From: an uncultured bacterium | GTDB lineage: Bacteria > Cyanobacteriota > Vampirovibrionia > Gastranaerophilales > Gastranaerophilaceae | DNA length: 53,636 nucleotides | Reading direction: 5' to 3' | Assembly (NCBI GenBank): GCA_949298985.1 | Contig: CASFYV010000027.1 | Coordinates: 1-53,636 of the forward strand | Shown: piece by piece, positions 33,334 to 42,145 of the stretch | Numbering within the stretch: the first letter of the stretch is position 1 | Layout of the letters: each line of letters starts with the position of its first letter | The notes under the pieces: model-generated | Told to the model about the DNA's origin: nothing | The model's database searches: none | What the model saw: the letters and a program-made list of their open reading frames with translations, nothing else | Made by a program: the position numbers and the translations under genes

Positions 33334-33906
33334 ATGTGTGTTATAGATAAAGAAAAATTTTTCTTTTTTGAAGAAAGCAATGATATAAAAATAAATAGTT
33401 TAGAACATGCTTATTTATGTGTTTTAAATGATGATTTGGATATAGCGTATTCTATTTTTGATAAAAAGGATTCTCCACGAGGTTTATGGGGAAAGAGTTT
33501 GATAGAAATTCTAAAAAATTATCTTGAGAATTATCCAACTTATTTTCAAATAAGAAATTTTTTGGAAATTGATTTAGATTTTCTTATAAAGAATGATAAG
33601 TTGAATTATGTAGAAAGTTTACTAGGTTCTTTGGTTTTTATGTCAGGAATAAATCAAGAAGTTTATAAGTTCGCGGCTAGAGTAATGTTACACAATAAAT
33701 TATATAAGATAGCATATAATTATATGATGAAATCAAAAGATTTTTATTATAATGATCCGGAATTGCATTTTATGTTAGCTAGTTATTATTATAATTTTAT
33801 GAATTATGAAGCTGCAAACTTTTCTATTTGTGAATGTTTAAATTTGATTTCAAATTATTATCCTGCATTAGTGTTAAAATCAAAAATTGAAGAAAAATTA
33901 GTTTAA
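33334..33906 (+). CDS. TPR-like hypothetical protein
   Basis: 190 residues, no signal peptide. Helical repeats of TPR/HAT type are visible ('AYLCVLNDDLDIAYSIFDKK', 'AARVMLHNKLYKIAYNYMMK', 'FMLASYYYNFMNYEAANFSI'). The ATG directly abuts the csrA stop (TAAATG), so it is translated with csrA. In cyanobacteria-related genomes such an abutting helical protein may assist CsrA-FliW; this is inference from position only. Confidence 0.6.
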   Translation: MCVIDKEKFFFFEESNDIKINSLEHAYLCVLNDDLDIAYSIFDKKDSPRGLWGKSLIEILKNYLENYPTYFQIRNFLEIDLDFLIKNDKLNYVESLLGSLVFMSGINQEVYKFAARVMLHNKLYKIAYNYMMKSKDFYYNDPELHFMLASYYYNFMNYEAANFSICECLNLISNYYPALVLKSKIEEKLV

Positions 33907-33915
33907 TAGTATAAT
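33887..33915 (+). promoter_or_regulatory. Promoter of the coiled-coil gene, leaderless layout
   Basis: TTGAAG (33887-33892), 17 bases, TATAAT (33910-33915), six Ts, ATG 33922. No Shine-Dalgarno. It overlaps the 3' end of the preceding TPR gene, adding a second start inside the csrA operon. Confidence 0.65.
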
Positions 33916-33921
33916 TTTTTT

Positions 33922-34578
33922 ATGTTTAATGAAAATAAACAATTAAAAAATAATTTGCTAGATGAGCAAAATTTTTTCTTATCACCGCAGGATGTGAATA
34001 ATGTTGTATATTCACAAGAGCCAACAAGACGTTTAAATGATTATGATATGAATATATTACAAGAAGATGCATATAAAGATGTCAAGGATGAGATCTTTAA
34101 GTTAGAGTATAAAATTTCACGTTTAGAAGGTCAAATTAAAGATATAGATAAGCAAATACAAGCTGCACGTGAAATAAAAGATTTTGTTTTATTAGAAACA
34201 TTATTTTCAAGAAGAAAAATTTTACAAGAAGATTTAGAATCATTATTAGAGATTTATAGTGATTCAAGTTTGTCTGCAAAAATTTCTGGAGAAATATTTA
34301 ATTTTATACCTAAAAGTATTAAAGATAAATTTAGTATATGTAATAAATTTTTAACATCTATAAGCGAGTTATTTTTATCAAGACTCCCGAAGCGTTTTTC
34401 TTCAGGTTTAGAAATAAGAAAATCATTAGCAAAATTAGAAAATATAAGTAAAAATGTTGATGAATTGATGACATTACAGACTCCATACGGTGAGGCACAA
34501 GATAAATATGAACAACTTTCAAAATATATAGTTAAGGCTAATAATATACAATCACAAATTTCAAAATATTTGAGATAA
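33922..34578 (+). CDS. Coiled-coil hypothetical protein upstream of der
   Basis: 218 residues, unnamed, no signal peptide or membrane helix. Residues about 50-115 form a coiled coil ('DEIFKLEYKISRLEGQIKDI', 'DKQIQAAREIKDFVLLETLF'). The C-terminal part has a second helical region ('FSSGLEIRKSLAKLENISKN'). It lies between csrA-linked TPR protein and der, with its own promoter six bases from the ATG. Possible scaffold. Confidence 0.6.
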   Translation: MFNENKQLKNNLLDEQNFFLSPQDVNNVVYSQEPTRRLNDYDMNILQEDAYKDVKDEIFKLEYKISRLEGQIKDIDKQIQAAREIKDFVLLETLFSRRKILQEDLESLLEIYSDSSLSAKISGEIFNFIPKSIKDKFSICNKFLTSISELFLSRLPKRFSSGLEIRKSLAKLENISKNVDELMTLQTPYGEAQDKYEQLSKYIVKANNIQSQISKYLR

Positions 34579-34597
34579 TATATTTTTGTGATAGACT
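34570..34597 (+). promoter_or_regulatory. Promoter of der
   Basis: TTGAGA (34570-34575), 16 bases, then TAGACT (34592-34597) with a TG at 34589-34590 forming an extended -10. The ATG at 34607 is nine bases on, so the leader would be only two or three bases. No Shine-Dalgarno. Confidence 0.65.
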
Positions 34598-34606
34598 GAT
34601 TTTATT

Positions 34607-35947
34607 ATGAATAGAAAACCAATAGTAGCAGTTGTAGGAAGACCAAATGTAGGAAAATCAACTTTTGTAAACAGACTTGTGGGAAAAAGACAGTCTATTG
34701 TTGATGATTTGCCTGGCGTTACAAGAGATCGTATATATTTTGATGTAGAATGGCAGAATAAGCAGTTTACAGTAATCGATACAGGTGGTATAGTTCCTGG
34801 TGATGAAGATAAAATAATGTTGTCTATCTATGATCAGGCAAAAATAGCTTGTGAAGAAGCTGATAAAATTATTTTTATAGTTGATGGGATTGAAGGTGCA
34901 ACTCCTGTTGATAGTGATATTGCGAATATTTTAAGACAATCAGGTAAGCCTGTATTTCTTGCAGTAAATAAAGTTGATTCGTATAATCAAATAACTATGT
35001 TAAGTGATTTTTATTCTTTAGCAATTGGTGAGCCAATTGCGATTTCTGCTTTACATGGTTCTGGTGGAGTAGGTGATTTATTAGAAGAAATAACTTCAGA
35101 TTTTGAAATTGATGAAGATATAAGAGATGACGAATCTATAAAAATTGCAATAGTTGGACGTCCAAATGCAGGTAAATCATCTATAGTAAATGCTTTATTG
35201 GGAGAAAAAAGAGTAATAGTTTCTGATATTTCCGGTACAACAAGAGATAGCATTGATTCCAAATTAAGTTATAATAATCAAGATTTTGTAATAGTTGATA
35301 CAGCAGGTATAAGAAAAAAATCAAAAGTAGATTATGGTGTTGAAAAATTTGCTGTTGATAGAGCTATTCGTTCTATAAGAGAATGTGATGTAGCTTTGTT
35401 AGTTATAGATGCAACGGATGCAATTAATGGAATATCGGATCAGGATAAGAAAATAGCTTCTATAATTACAGAAGCAGGTAAAGGAATGATTATAGCTATT
35501 AATAAATGGGATTTGATTGAAGATAAAAAATCAAACACTATTAATAAGTTTGAGCAAAAAATAGCTAATGAAATACCTTTTTTAGATTATGTGCCTAAAA
35601 TATATATAAGTGCAGTTACTCATCAAAGGTTGAATCAAATATTTACTAAAGTAGTTGAAGTTCAAGCTGAGAGAACTAAACGTGTTTCAACTGGATTATT
35701 AAACAAGATAATAAATGAAGCATATGCATTAAACCCTCCTCAAACTATAAGGAATAAAAGGTTAAAAATAATGTATTCAACCCAAGCTGCTGTTGAACCG
35801 CCAACATTTATATTATTTGCTAATAATGAAGAATTATTAAAAGAACATTATAAGCGTTATTTAGAAAATAAGTTAAGAGAGGCTTTTGGTTTTATTGGTA
35901 CATCTATAAGAATTTCTGTTCGTACACGTTCTGAAAAGAAAAAATAG
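34607..35947 (+). CDS. der: Ribosome assembly GTPase Der (EngA)
   Basis: Essential GTPase for 50S maturation. The 446 residues have two G domains: G1 'GRPNVGKS' (11-18), 'DDLPGVTRDR', 'DTGG' and 'NKVD'; G2 near 182-190 'GRPNAGKSS', 'SDISGTTRDSIDS', 'DTAGIRKKSKVDYGVEKFA' and 'NKWD'. The KH-like C-terminal domain ends 'RISVRTRSEKKK'. Length and domain order are standard. It converges on the secreted repeat-protein gene with a 3-base gap. Confidence 0.97.
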   Translation: MNRKPIVAVVGRPNVGKSTFVNRLVGKRQSIVDDLPGVTRDRIYFDVEWQNKQFTVIDTGGIVPGDEDKIMLSIYDQAKIACEEADKIIFIVDGIEGATPVDSDIANILRQSGKPVFLAVNKVDSYNQITMLSDFYSLAIGEPIAISALHGSGGVGDLLEEITSDFEIDEDIRDDESIKIAIVGRPNAGKSSIVNALLGEKRVIVSDISGTTRDSIDSKLSYNNQDFVIVDTAGIRKKSKVDYGVEKFAVDRAIRSIRECDVALLVIDATDAINGISDQDKKIASIITEAGKGMIIAINKWDLIEDKKSNTINKFEQKIANEIPFLDYVPKIYISAVTHQRLNQIFTKVVEVQAERTKRVSTGLLNKIINEAYALNPPQTIRNKRLKIMYSTQAAVEPPTFILFANNEELLKEHYKRYLENKLREAFGFIGTSIRISVRTRSEKKK

Positions 35948-35950
35948 TTT

Positions 35951-36877
35951 TTAGAGTACCATTGCTAAAATCATAAGTAACATTGCACCTATTTCCATAA
36001 CAGTTGACATTCTTTGGTTGAATTTGTTTGAATCATATTTACTAGATGATTTTTGAGCTTGGTTTACACTATTGAGTCTTTTTATTCTAGTTGTAGTATC
36101 GTCATTGGAAAATTCAGTTCCAAAAGTTTCGTATTCCATTTGGGCTAATTCATCATTAAGATTAGGATTGTAATAGTTTTCATTTAGTCCGGATGCTCCT
36201 CCTGTAAAATCTCCGTAGTTAACGTATGGGCGTGTATAATTTCTTTGTCCGTAAGGCATAGAAAATCTACTTTGTCCTGTTCCGGCTAAATCAAGAGAAC
36301 TAAGGGCGTTATTATCATAATAATTGCTATTATCAAAGTAACTTCTATCACCTTCAAAACTATCTCTTTGAGCAATTGTATCTGGCATAATTTTAGCTTT
36401 TATTCTATCCATTCTTGTCGAATAGTCATCAACATCATAAATTTTTCCGAATAATTTTTTTTCAATAGTTACAATTCTAGTATGAAAATCTCTGTTTTTA
36501 TAAGTTTGATTAAAAAGTTTTTGTTCAATTTCATTAACAATAGGATAATTAACACTATTATCAGCAATTATTTCATCTTCTTCTTTAAAAGTATCTTCAA
36601 CGGGAGGAATTTCTAAACCTATTACATCTGCTGATATATCTGCTGATAGTTTTTTTATTCTTGTATTTATATCTCCACTAGAGATTTTTCCATATATGCT
36701 TTTTTCTAATCGTTCAACTCTTTTTTGTGTTGAATCTTTATTATATTCATATCCATATATATCATTCTCAATTTTAGATAAATTATTTTCTTTAGTAGCT
36801 GCATAACTTGGCATATATAAAATAAAAAATGATGAAAGATATGTGATTATAAATAAATATGTCAAAATTTTTTTCAT
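35951..36877 (-). CDS. Secreted protein with cyanobacteria-like 'FG..Y..D...RI.RLE' repeats
   Basis: About 308 residues from ATG 36877 (AAGGTG eight bases upstream; an earlier in-frame ATG at 36898 is less likely). Signal peptide 'MKKILTYLFIITYLSSFFIL' continuing to about residue 25. Repeat units of about 40 residues, such as 'IYGYEYNKDSTQKRVERLEK', 'LFNQTYKNRDFHTRIVTIEK', 'LFGKIYDVDDYSTRMDRIKA' and 'TFGTEFSNDDTTTRIKRLNS'. The repeat resembles one found in cyanobacterial and Melainabacterial secreted proteins. A final hydrophobic helix ('VMEIGAMLLMILAMVL') may anchor it. Function unknown. Confidence 0.65.
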   Translation of the reverse strand: MKKILTYLFIITYLSSFFILYMPSYAATKENNLSKIENDIYGYEYNKDSTQKRVERLEKSIYGKISSGDINTRIKKLSADISADVIGLEIPPVEDTFKEEDEIIADNSVNYPIVNEIEQKLFNQTYKNRDFHTRIVTIEKKLFGKIYDVDDYSTRMDRIKAKIMPDTIAQRDSFEGDRSYFDNSNYYDNNALSSLDLAGTGQSRFSMPYGQRNYTRPYVNYGDFTGGASGLNENYYNPNLNDELAQMEYETFGTEFSNDDTTTRIKRLNSVNQAQKSSSKYDSNKFNQRMSTVMEIGAMLLMILAMVL

Positions 36878-37029
36878 AGTCATATCACCTTGATACAACT
36901 ATAAACTTTGTTCATATTTCTTACTATTCAACTAATTGTTTAAAAATTTTTTTTATAATTTTAATAAAATGTACTAATATAAATATATAATTTTATTTAT
37001 TTGTTATTATTTTTTGTTAGCTAAACTGT

Positions 37030-37683
37030 CTAAATATAAAGTTTTGCAAAATCTAAATCACTTTTTATAGTAATTTTAATATTTGTATAACTGCCATTAA
37101 CAATATATACAGGAATATTTAATTCTTCTAGCATAGAACAATCATCAGTGTAATTTCCATCGATTAATTTTTCATGTGCTTCTTTAATAAGTTTTGTCTT
37201 AAAAGCCTGTGGAGTTTGTGTATTATATAATTTTGAGCGATCAATTGTTCTTATTATTCGTCCATTACTATCAACTTCTTTTATAGTATCAGTTGTTTTA
37301 GTCATTACAGATACCGCATTTTTGTCTATAACATGTTCCATAACATATAGAATAGTATCTTTTCTAATCAATGGTCTAGCTCCATCATGAATAATTACAT
37401 AATCATTTTTGACTTCTTTTAGTGCGTTATATACAGATTTTTGACGAGTATTTCCACCTTCTATTATTTTGATTTTAGGATTCTTAAACATATTATTAAA
37501 TGTATCAATAATTGTTTCATTAGCTGGTATTATTATTTCAGTAATGTTTTCAATATCTGTAAACTTAGAAACAGTTTCTTCAATAACAGTTTTGTCTTTT
37601 ATTTTTTCTAATAATTTGTTTTTATTTCCATATCTCGATGAAGTACCACCAGCTGTTATTATTACTGAAAATTTATTATACAT
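37030..37683 (-). CDS. ispD: 2-C-methyl-D-erythritol 4-phosphate cytidylyltransferase
   Basis: Third step of the MEP isoprenoid pathway: MEP + CTP to CDP-ME. About 217 residues: 'ITAGGTSSRYGNKNKLLEKI' (CTP loop), 'GGNTRQKSVYNAL', 'IHDGARPLI', 'TDTIKEVD', 'QTPQAF' and 'TDDCSMLEEL', all IspD marks. Start ATG 37683 has GGAGG eight bases before it; the in-frame ATG 37707 lies inside thiL. It follows thiL by four bases. Confidence 0.94.
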   Translation of the reverse strand: MYNKFSVIITAGGTSSRYGNKNKLLEKIKDKTVIEETVSKFTDIENITEIIIPANETIIDTFNNMFKNPKIKIIEGGNTRQKSVYNALKEVKNDYVIIHDGARPLIRKDTILYVMEHVIDKNAVSVMTKTTDTIKEVDSNGRIIRTIDRSKLYNTQTPQAFKTKLIKEAHEKLIDGNYTDDCSMLEELNIPVYIVNGSYTNIKITIKSDLDFAKLYI

Positions 37684-37687
37684 ATAT

Positions 37688-38557
37688 TTATCCTCCAAAA
37701 TGATCATATGTCTTTAATTCTTCATATCTGTAATATTTTTTATCATTTATTTTTATAATAAAATCAGATTTATTTATAACTTCTCCAATAATTTCATAAT
37801 TAGAAATTTCTTGTAAAAAATCTTTAGGAACTGCAGCAACTAATTTATAATCTTCAGATCCAAAAATGCCTTCAATATTTTTGCAAATAATTGATACATT
37901 GCTGCATTCTGCAATTTTAAATAATGCATCAGCAAGGCCATCTGAACAATCCATCATTGCATAGTCTGTTTTTATTTTTGTTGCAATTTCATTAGAAAAT
38001 TCTATATCTAAATTAGGCTTTATGTGGTAATTAGAGTATTTTGGTTGTATTTCATTATCTAAAAGTTCTTTAAGGCCTTTTGAACTTAATCCAAATTTGT
38101 CTATTGAATCTTTAGAAACTATGACTGTGTAATTAGGCTTTGCATTCTTCCTGGAAGAAATTTTTCTTCCAAAAGTTTTACCAATAGCAGTTATAGATAT
38201 AAAAATTTTATCACTACCTGTAATATCTCCACCGATAATATCCACTGTTTTTATGCAATTTTTAGCACCTCTGTAGAAATCTTTTATAAATTCATTAGTT
38301 ACGTTATTAGGTAGAGATAATGAAATTGTTAAATAAGTTGGAGTAGCCCCTGAAGCTAATATATCACTAATGTTAACTGCAACTGCTTTATAACCTAATT
38401 GATATGGAGTGTACCATTCTTTTTTAAAATGTATATCTTCAACTAAGCTATCTTGAGTAATGACGATTCTCAAATCTTCTAAATAAGCACAGTCATCACC
38501 AATATATTTAGTTCCAATTTCATTTTTAATAATATTTAAAAAATCTTGTTCTTTCAT
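37688..38557 (-). CDS. thiL: Thiamine-monophosphate kinase
   Basis: Phosphorylates thiamine monophosphate to thiamine diphosphate with ATP. The 289 residues show the PurM/ThiL fold: 'GDDCAYLEDLRIVITQDSLV', 'EDIHF', 'VNISDILASGATPTYLTISL', 'GGDITGSDKIFISITAIG' and 'MDCSDGLADALFKIAECSNV'. No thi biosynthesis genes are near, suggesting use of salvaged or TMP-level precursor. It begins just after a terminator-like hairpin and is followed by ispD. Confidence 0.93.
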   Translation of the reverse strand: MKEQDFLNIIKNEIGTKYIGDDCAYLEDLRIVITQDSLVEDIHFKKEWYTPYQLGYKAVAVNISDILASGATPTYLTISLSLPNNVTNEFIKDFYRGAKNCIKTVDIIGGDITGSDKIFISITAIGKTFGRKISSRKNAKPNYTVIVSKDSIDKFGLSSKGLKELLDNEIQPKYSNYHIKPNLDIEFSNEIATKIKTDYAMMDCSDGLADALFKIAECSNVSIICKNIEGIFGSEDYKLVAAVPKDFLQEISNYEIIGEVINKSDFIIKINDKKYYRYEELKTYDHFGG

Positions 38558-38563
38558 AGCTAT

Positions 38564-38592
38564 TATAAATAAAGCGGGTTTTAAACCCGCTT
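38564..38592 (-). terminator. Intrinsic terminator after lysS
   Basis: On the minus strand AAGCGGGT (38592-38585) pairs with ACCCGCTT (38579-38572) around a 5-base loop, followed by TATTTAT. It separates lysS from thiL. Confidence 0.7.
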
Positions 38593-38600
38593 ATTCGAAT

Positions 38601-40136
38601 TTAGTTTTCAACCTTTTTTAATGTTGGGAAAGCTATAACATCTCTTATTGTAGGTGAGTTTGTAAGTAACATAACAAGCCTATCAATACCCATTCCCATT
38701 CCTCCGGTTGGGGCCAGACCATATTCTAGGGCATTAATATAATCTTCATCAATAGACATAGCTTCTTCATCTCCGTTAGCTTTAGCTAAAGCTTGAGCTT
38801 CAAATCTATGTCTTTGATCAATTGGATCTGTTAATTCAGAGAATGCGTTAGCGATTTCCCAACCATTAACTCTTGTTTCAAAACGTTCTGTAAGTCTGTC
38901 ATTATCTCTATGGACTTTTGCTAATGGAGAAATTTCTCTTGGATAATCAATAATATGAATAGGTTGAATTAAAGTTGGCTCAACTTTATCTTCAAATACA
39001 GCTTCGATAATTTGTCCCCAATTCATTTCTTCATCAACTTCAACATGCATAGATTTAGCTTTTTCATAAGCTTCTTTTGCAGTAAAGAACTCTCCAAAAT
39101 CTACACCTGTATATTCTTTAATAGCACCTATCATAGTTTTTCTGTCCCAAGGTGGTGTAAGATCTATTTCATTTTCACCATATTTAATTTTTGTAGTTCC
39201 AAGAACTTCTTGAGCAACATAAGCTACTAAATTTTCAGTAAGTGCCATCATTTCATTATAATCAACATATGATTGATATAATTCTATCATTGTGAATTCA
39301 GGATTGTGTCTTGTATCAATACCTTCGTTTCTAAAACATCTTGAAAGTTCAAAGATTTTTTCACTTAATCCACCAACCATAAGTCTTTTTAAGTGTAATT
39401 CAGGAGCAATTCTCAATGTTAAATCCATATCAAGTGCATTATGATGAGTAATAAAAGGTCTGGCATTAGCTCCAGAAGCTTGAGTATGTAACATTGGAGT
39501 TTCTACTTCTAAGAATCCTTGTTTTGTTAAATATTCTCTGACTTTTTGAATGATTAAACTTCTTTTTCTGAAAGTATCTCGAGTTTTTTCATTAACTATT
39601 AAATCTACATATCTTTGACGATATTTAGTTTCAGTATCAGACATTGTGTGATAAGACTTAAGTTGTTCTAATTTTTCTTCACTTATTTGTTTATTAGGAA
39701 GTGGTAATAAAGATTTTGAAAGCATTTTAAAGTTTTTAGCTTTAATAGATAGCTCTCCTCTTGGAGTTCTTCTTACTGAACCATAGAACCCAAGAATATC
39801 ACCGATATCAACTAGTTTAAGAGTTTTTACCATTTCAGGATCCATATTTTCCTTGTGTGAAAATATTTGAATTTTTCCGGAAGCGTCCATTAAATCAATA
39901 AACATGCCAGAATTTCTGATTGCCATAACCCTTCCGGCAACAGAGTAAAAGTCTTCTGTTTCTTCTCCTGCCGGTAAGTCTGTATATTTTTTCTGTAAAT
40001 CAGCAGCATCTATGTCTTTATCAAAAGAATATGGATAAGGATTAATACCTTTATCTGCTAGTTCTGCTAATTTTTGAATTCTATTTTGTCTTATAGTTTC
40101 TTTAGCCGAAGTTGGCTCATGTGTTTGTTGTGTCAT
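38601..40136 (-). CDS. lysS: Lysyl-tRNA synthetase, class II
   Basis: Charges tRNA-Lys. The 511 residues show the N-terminal OB-fold anticodon domain (about 60-170, 'VAGRVMAIRNSGMFIDLMDA'), class II motif 1 ('RSLIIQKVREYLTKQGFLEV' then 'ETPMLH'), motif 2 ('FRNEGIDTRHNPEFTMIELY') and motif 3 ('GMGMGIDRLVMLLTNSPTIR'). GAGGGA lies before the ATG. It is transcribed away from rimP. Confidence 0.98.
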   Translation of the reverse strand: MTQQTHEPTSAKETIRQNRIQKLAELADKGINPYPYSFDKDIDAADLQKKYTDLPAGEETEDFYSVAGRVMAIRNSGMFIDLMDASGKIQIFSHKENMDPEMVKTLKLVDIGDILGFYGSVRRTPRGELSIKAKNFKMLSKSLLPLPNKQISEEKLEQLKSYHTMSDTETKYRQRYVDLIVNEKTRDTFRKRSLIIQKVREYLTKQGFLEVETPMLHTQASGANARPFITHHNALDMDLTLRIAPELHLKRLMVGGLSEKIFELSRCFRNEGIDTRHNPEFTMIELYQSYVDYNEMMALTENLVAYVAQEVLGTTKIKYGENEIDLTPPWDRKTMIGAIKEYTGVDFGEFFTAKEAYEKAKSMHVEVDEEMNWGQIIEAVFEDKVEPTLIQPIHIIDYPREISPLAKVHRDNDRLTERFETRVNGWEIANAFSELTDPIDQRHRFEAQALAKANGDEEAMSIDEDYINALEYGLAPTGGMGMGIDRLVMLLTNSPTIRDVIAFPTLKKVEN

Positions 40137-40221
40137 TTATTAGTCCCTCATTATTTAATTTTCTTTAATTATAATAACATAAACATATTTAATTTTTACT
40201 TCATAAACCTTCATATTGATA

Positions 40222-40250
40222 TTTACAAATTTCTATAAATCTGTTAATAT
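40222..40250 (+). promoter_or_regulatory. Candidate promoter of rimP-nusA
   Basis: TTTACA (40222-40227), 17 bases, TAATAT (40245-40250). The predicted start near 40257 gives a leader of about 95 bases that contains a terminator hairpin before rimP. Confidence 0.4.
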
Positions 40251-40275
40251 ATATTTGGTAATAGTTTCTTAAAAG

Positions 40276-40304
40276 AGAACGGTTAAATTCCCCGTTCTTT
40301 TTTT
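40276..40304 (+). terminator. Terminator-like hairpin in the rimP-nusA leader (possible attenuator)
   Basis: AGAACGG (40276-40282) pairs with CCGTTCT (40292-40298) around a 9-base loop, followed by seven Ts. It lies between the candidate promoter and rimP on the plus strand, while no plus-strand gene precedes it, so it is either an attenuator or the end of a small RNA. Confidence 0.65.
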
Positions 40305-40351
40305 ATTAGGTGTAATTTTACCGTACTATTAAGCTCATAGGAAGGAGTAGT

Positions 40352-40834
40352 ATGAAACAAGACATTAATAGATTTGAAGTTTTAGAAAAAATAACTCCAT
40401 TAATTGAAAATACTGCTATGAGATATAACCTTATTCCTATAGAAATAGAGTTTGTGAAAGAAAATCATAAATGGTTTTTAAGAATATTTTTGTATTCTTA
40501 TGAAAAAGACATAACTTTAGAAGATTGTGAAAATGTAACAAGAAGCTTGAATGATTTTCTCGATGAATTGATACCTGTAAAATATTATCTGGAGGTTTCT
40601 TCTCCTGGGTTAGAAAGAAAATTTAAGTCTGATAAGGAATTTTTAATTTTTAAAGGAAGAAGAATTAGTTTGAAGTTAAAAACTCCTTTAGAAGGAGAAA
40701 CAGAAAAGATTTTTAAAGGTGAAATTTTGGATTGGGATGAAAATTTAGGTTTAAGAATTTTACGTTTTGAAGATGGGGAAGAGTTACAAATTCCAAAATC
40801 AAATATTCAGTCAGCAAAATTATATATAGATTAA
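40352..40834 (+). CDS. rimP: Ribosome maturation factor RimP
   Basis: Binds the 30S subunit during maturation. The 160 residues show the RimP pattern: 'ENTAMRYNLIPIEIEFVKEN', 'LRIFLY', 'TLEDCENVTRSLNDFLDELI', 'YYLEVSSPGLERKFKSDKEF' and a C-terminal SH3-like domain ('GRRISLKLKTPLEGETEKIF'). Two GGA blocks (AGGAAGGAG) precede the ATG; they serve as ribosome site and could be a CsrA site. Classic rimP-nusA arrangement, 12 bases before nusA. Confidence 0.94.
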   Translation: MKQDINRFEVLEKITPLIENTAMRYNLIPIEIEFVKENHKWFLRIFLYSYEKDITLEDCENVTRSLNDFLDELIPVKYYLEVSSPGLERKFKSDKEFLIFKGRRISLKLKTPLEGETEKIFKGEILDWDENLGLRILRFEDGEELQIPKSNIQSAKLYID

Positions 40835-40846
40835 GGAGAATAAATT

Positions 40847-42091
40847 ATGATTAAAATTGGAACAGCATTATTTGAAGCTTGTGAAGAATTAGAAAGAGAA
40901 CGTGGTATTTCTAAAGAAGTATTAATTGCATCGTTGTGTGATGCAATGGTTGCAGCGTATAAAAAACATATGCATGTAAAAGAAGCTGCTAATATAGAGG
41001 CTATATTAGATGAACAAACTGGTGAAATCGGTGTATTTAGTACAAAGGTAGTTGTAAAAACTGTTCAAGATCCTGATATGGAAATTTCATTGGAAGATGC
41101 TCAAGAAATTGATGATGAAGTAGAAATAGATGATGAAGTTAAAATAGAAGTTACTCCTGAGCAATTTGGTCGTATTGCTGCACAATCAGCTAAACAAGTT
41201 ATTACTCAAAGAATAAGAGATGCTGAAAGAAATAATATTTTAAATGAATTCCTTGAAAAGAAAGGAACTTTAACTACAGGTATTATACAAAGAGTTGAAA
41301 ATAGAAATGTTATTGTAAACATTGGCAAGACTGATGCTATTATGCCTCAAAAAGAACAAATTCCTCGTGAGTATTATAAACCTGGTAATAGAATAAGAGT
41401 TTTTGTTTTAAATGTTAAAGAAACAAATAGATTACCTCAAGTTATTGTTTCTCATGCACATCCTGAGATTGTAAGAGAACTTTTTGAATTAGAAGTTCCA
41501 GAAATAGAAGATGGAATTGTAGAAATTAAATCAATTTCACGTGAGGCTGGTTTTAGAACAAAAATCGCTGTTTGGTCAAATGATCCGGAAGTTGATTCAG
41601 TAGGAGCTTGTATTGGACCAAGAGGTTCAAGAATTCAAACTATTGTTGGAGAATTAAAGAATGAAAAAATTGATATTGTAAGATGGTCTCCAGATCCTGT
41701 TGAATATATTGTAAATGCTATATCTCCTGCAAGAGTTGTTTCTGTTGATATTATGACAGATGATGAAGAAACAAAAGATGCTTTAGTAGTGGTTCCTGAT
41801 GATCAATTATCATTGGCAATAGGTAGAGAAGGTCAAAATGTAAGACTAGCTCATAGACTCACAGGTTGGAAAATTGATATAAAGAGTGTTTCTCAAATGG
41901 AAAATGAAGAAGCTGCGAGAGTTTCAAATTATGATTATCAAGATGATGTAGAAGATGAAGAAGAAAGAATTGTTGATTCTGATGAAATTCAAGAAGAAAT
42001 AGAAGAAGAAATGAATCAACAGGTCTTTGAAGAAGAAGATGTTCAAGATTCTGAAGAAATAGATTCAGAAGATGAAGTTTCTGAAGAATAA
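40847..42091 (+). CDS. nusA: Transcription termination/antitermination factor NusA
   Basis: RNA polymerase-binding pausing and termination factor. The 414 residues comprise the N-terminal domain (1-130), S1 ('KGTLTTGIIQRVENRNVIVN', about 137-200), KH1 ('VDSVGACIGPRGSRIQTIVG') and KH2 ('SLAIGREGQNVRLAHRLTGW'). After KH2 come no AR repeats but a very acidic Glu/Asp-rich tail of about 60 residues (355-414). This shape matches cyanobacterial and Firmicute-like short NusA. A strong terminator follows. Confidence 0.97.
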   Translation: MIKIGTALFEACEELERERGISKEVLIASLCDAMVAAYKKHMHVKEAANIEAILDEQTGEIGVFSTKVVVKTVQDPDMEISLEDAQEIDDEVEIDDEVKIEVTPEQFGRIAAQSAKQVITQRIRDAERNNILNEFLEKKGTLTTGIIQRVENRNVIVNIGKTDAIMPQKEQIPREYYKPGNRIRVFVLNVKETNRLPQVIVSHAHPEIVRELFELEVPEIEDGIVEIKSISREAGFRTKIAVWSNDPEVDSVGACIGPRGSRIQTIVGELKNEKIDIVRWSPDPVEYIVNAISPARVVSVDIMTDDEETKDALVVVPDDQLSLAIGREGQNVRLAHRLTGWKIDIKSVSQMENEEAARVSNYDYQDDVEDEEERIVDSDEIQEEIEEEMNQQVFEEEDVQDSEEIDSEDEVSEE

Positions 42092-42113
42092 GGTTAAGTA
42101 ACAGATAGAAGAA

Positions 42114-42145
42114 AATAGAAGACTTTATGTCTTCTATTTTTTTTT
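42114..42145 (+). terminator. Strong intrinsic terminator after nusA
   Basis: AATAGAAGAC (42114-42123) pairs perfectly with GTCTTCTATT (42129-42138) around a 5-base loop, followed by a run of Ts (42137-42145). Confidence 0.9.
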
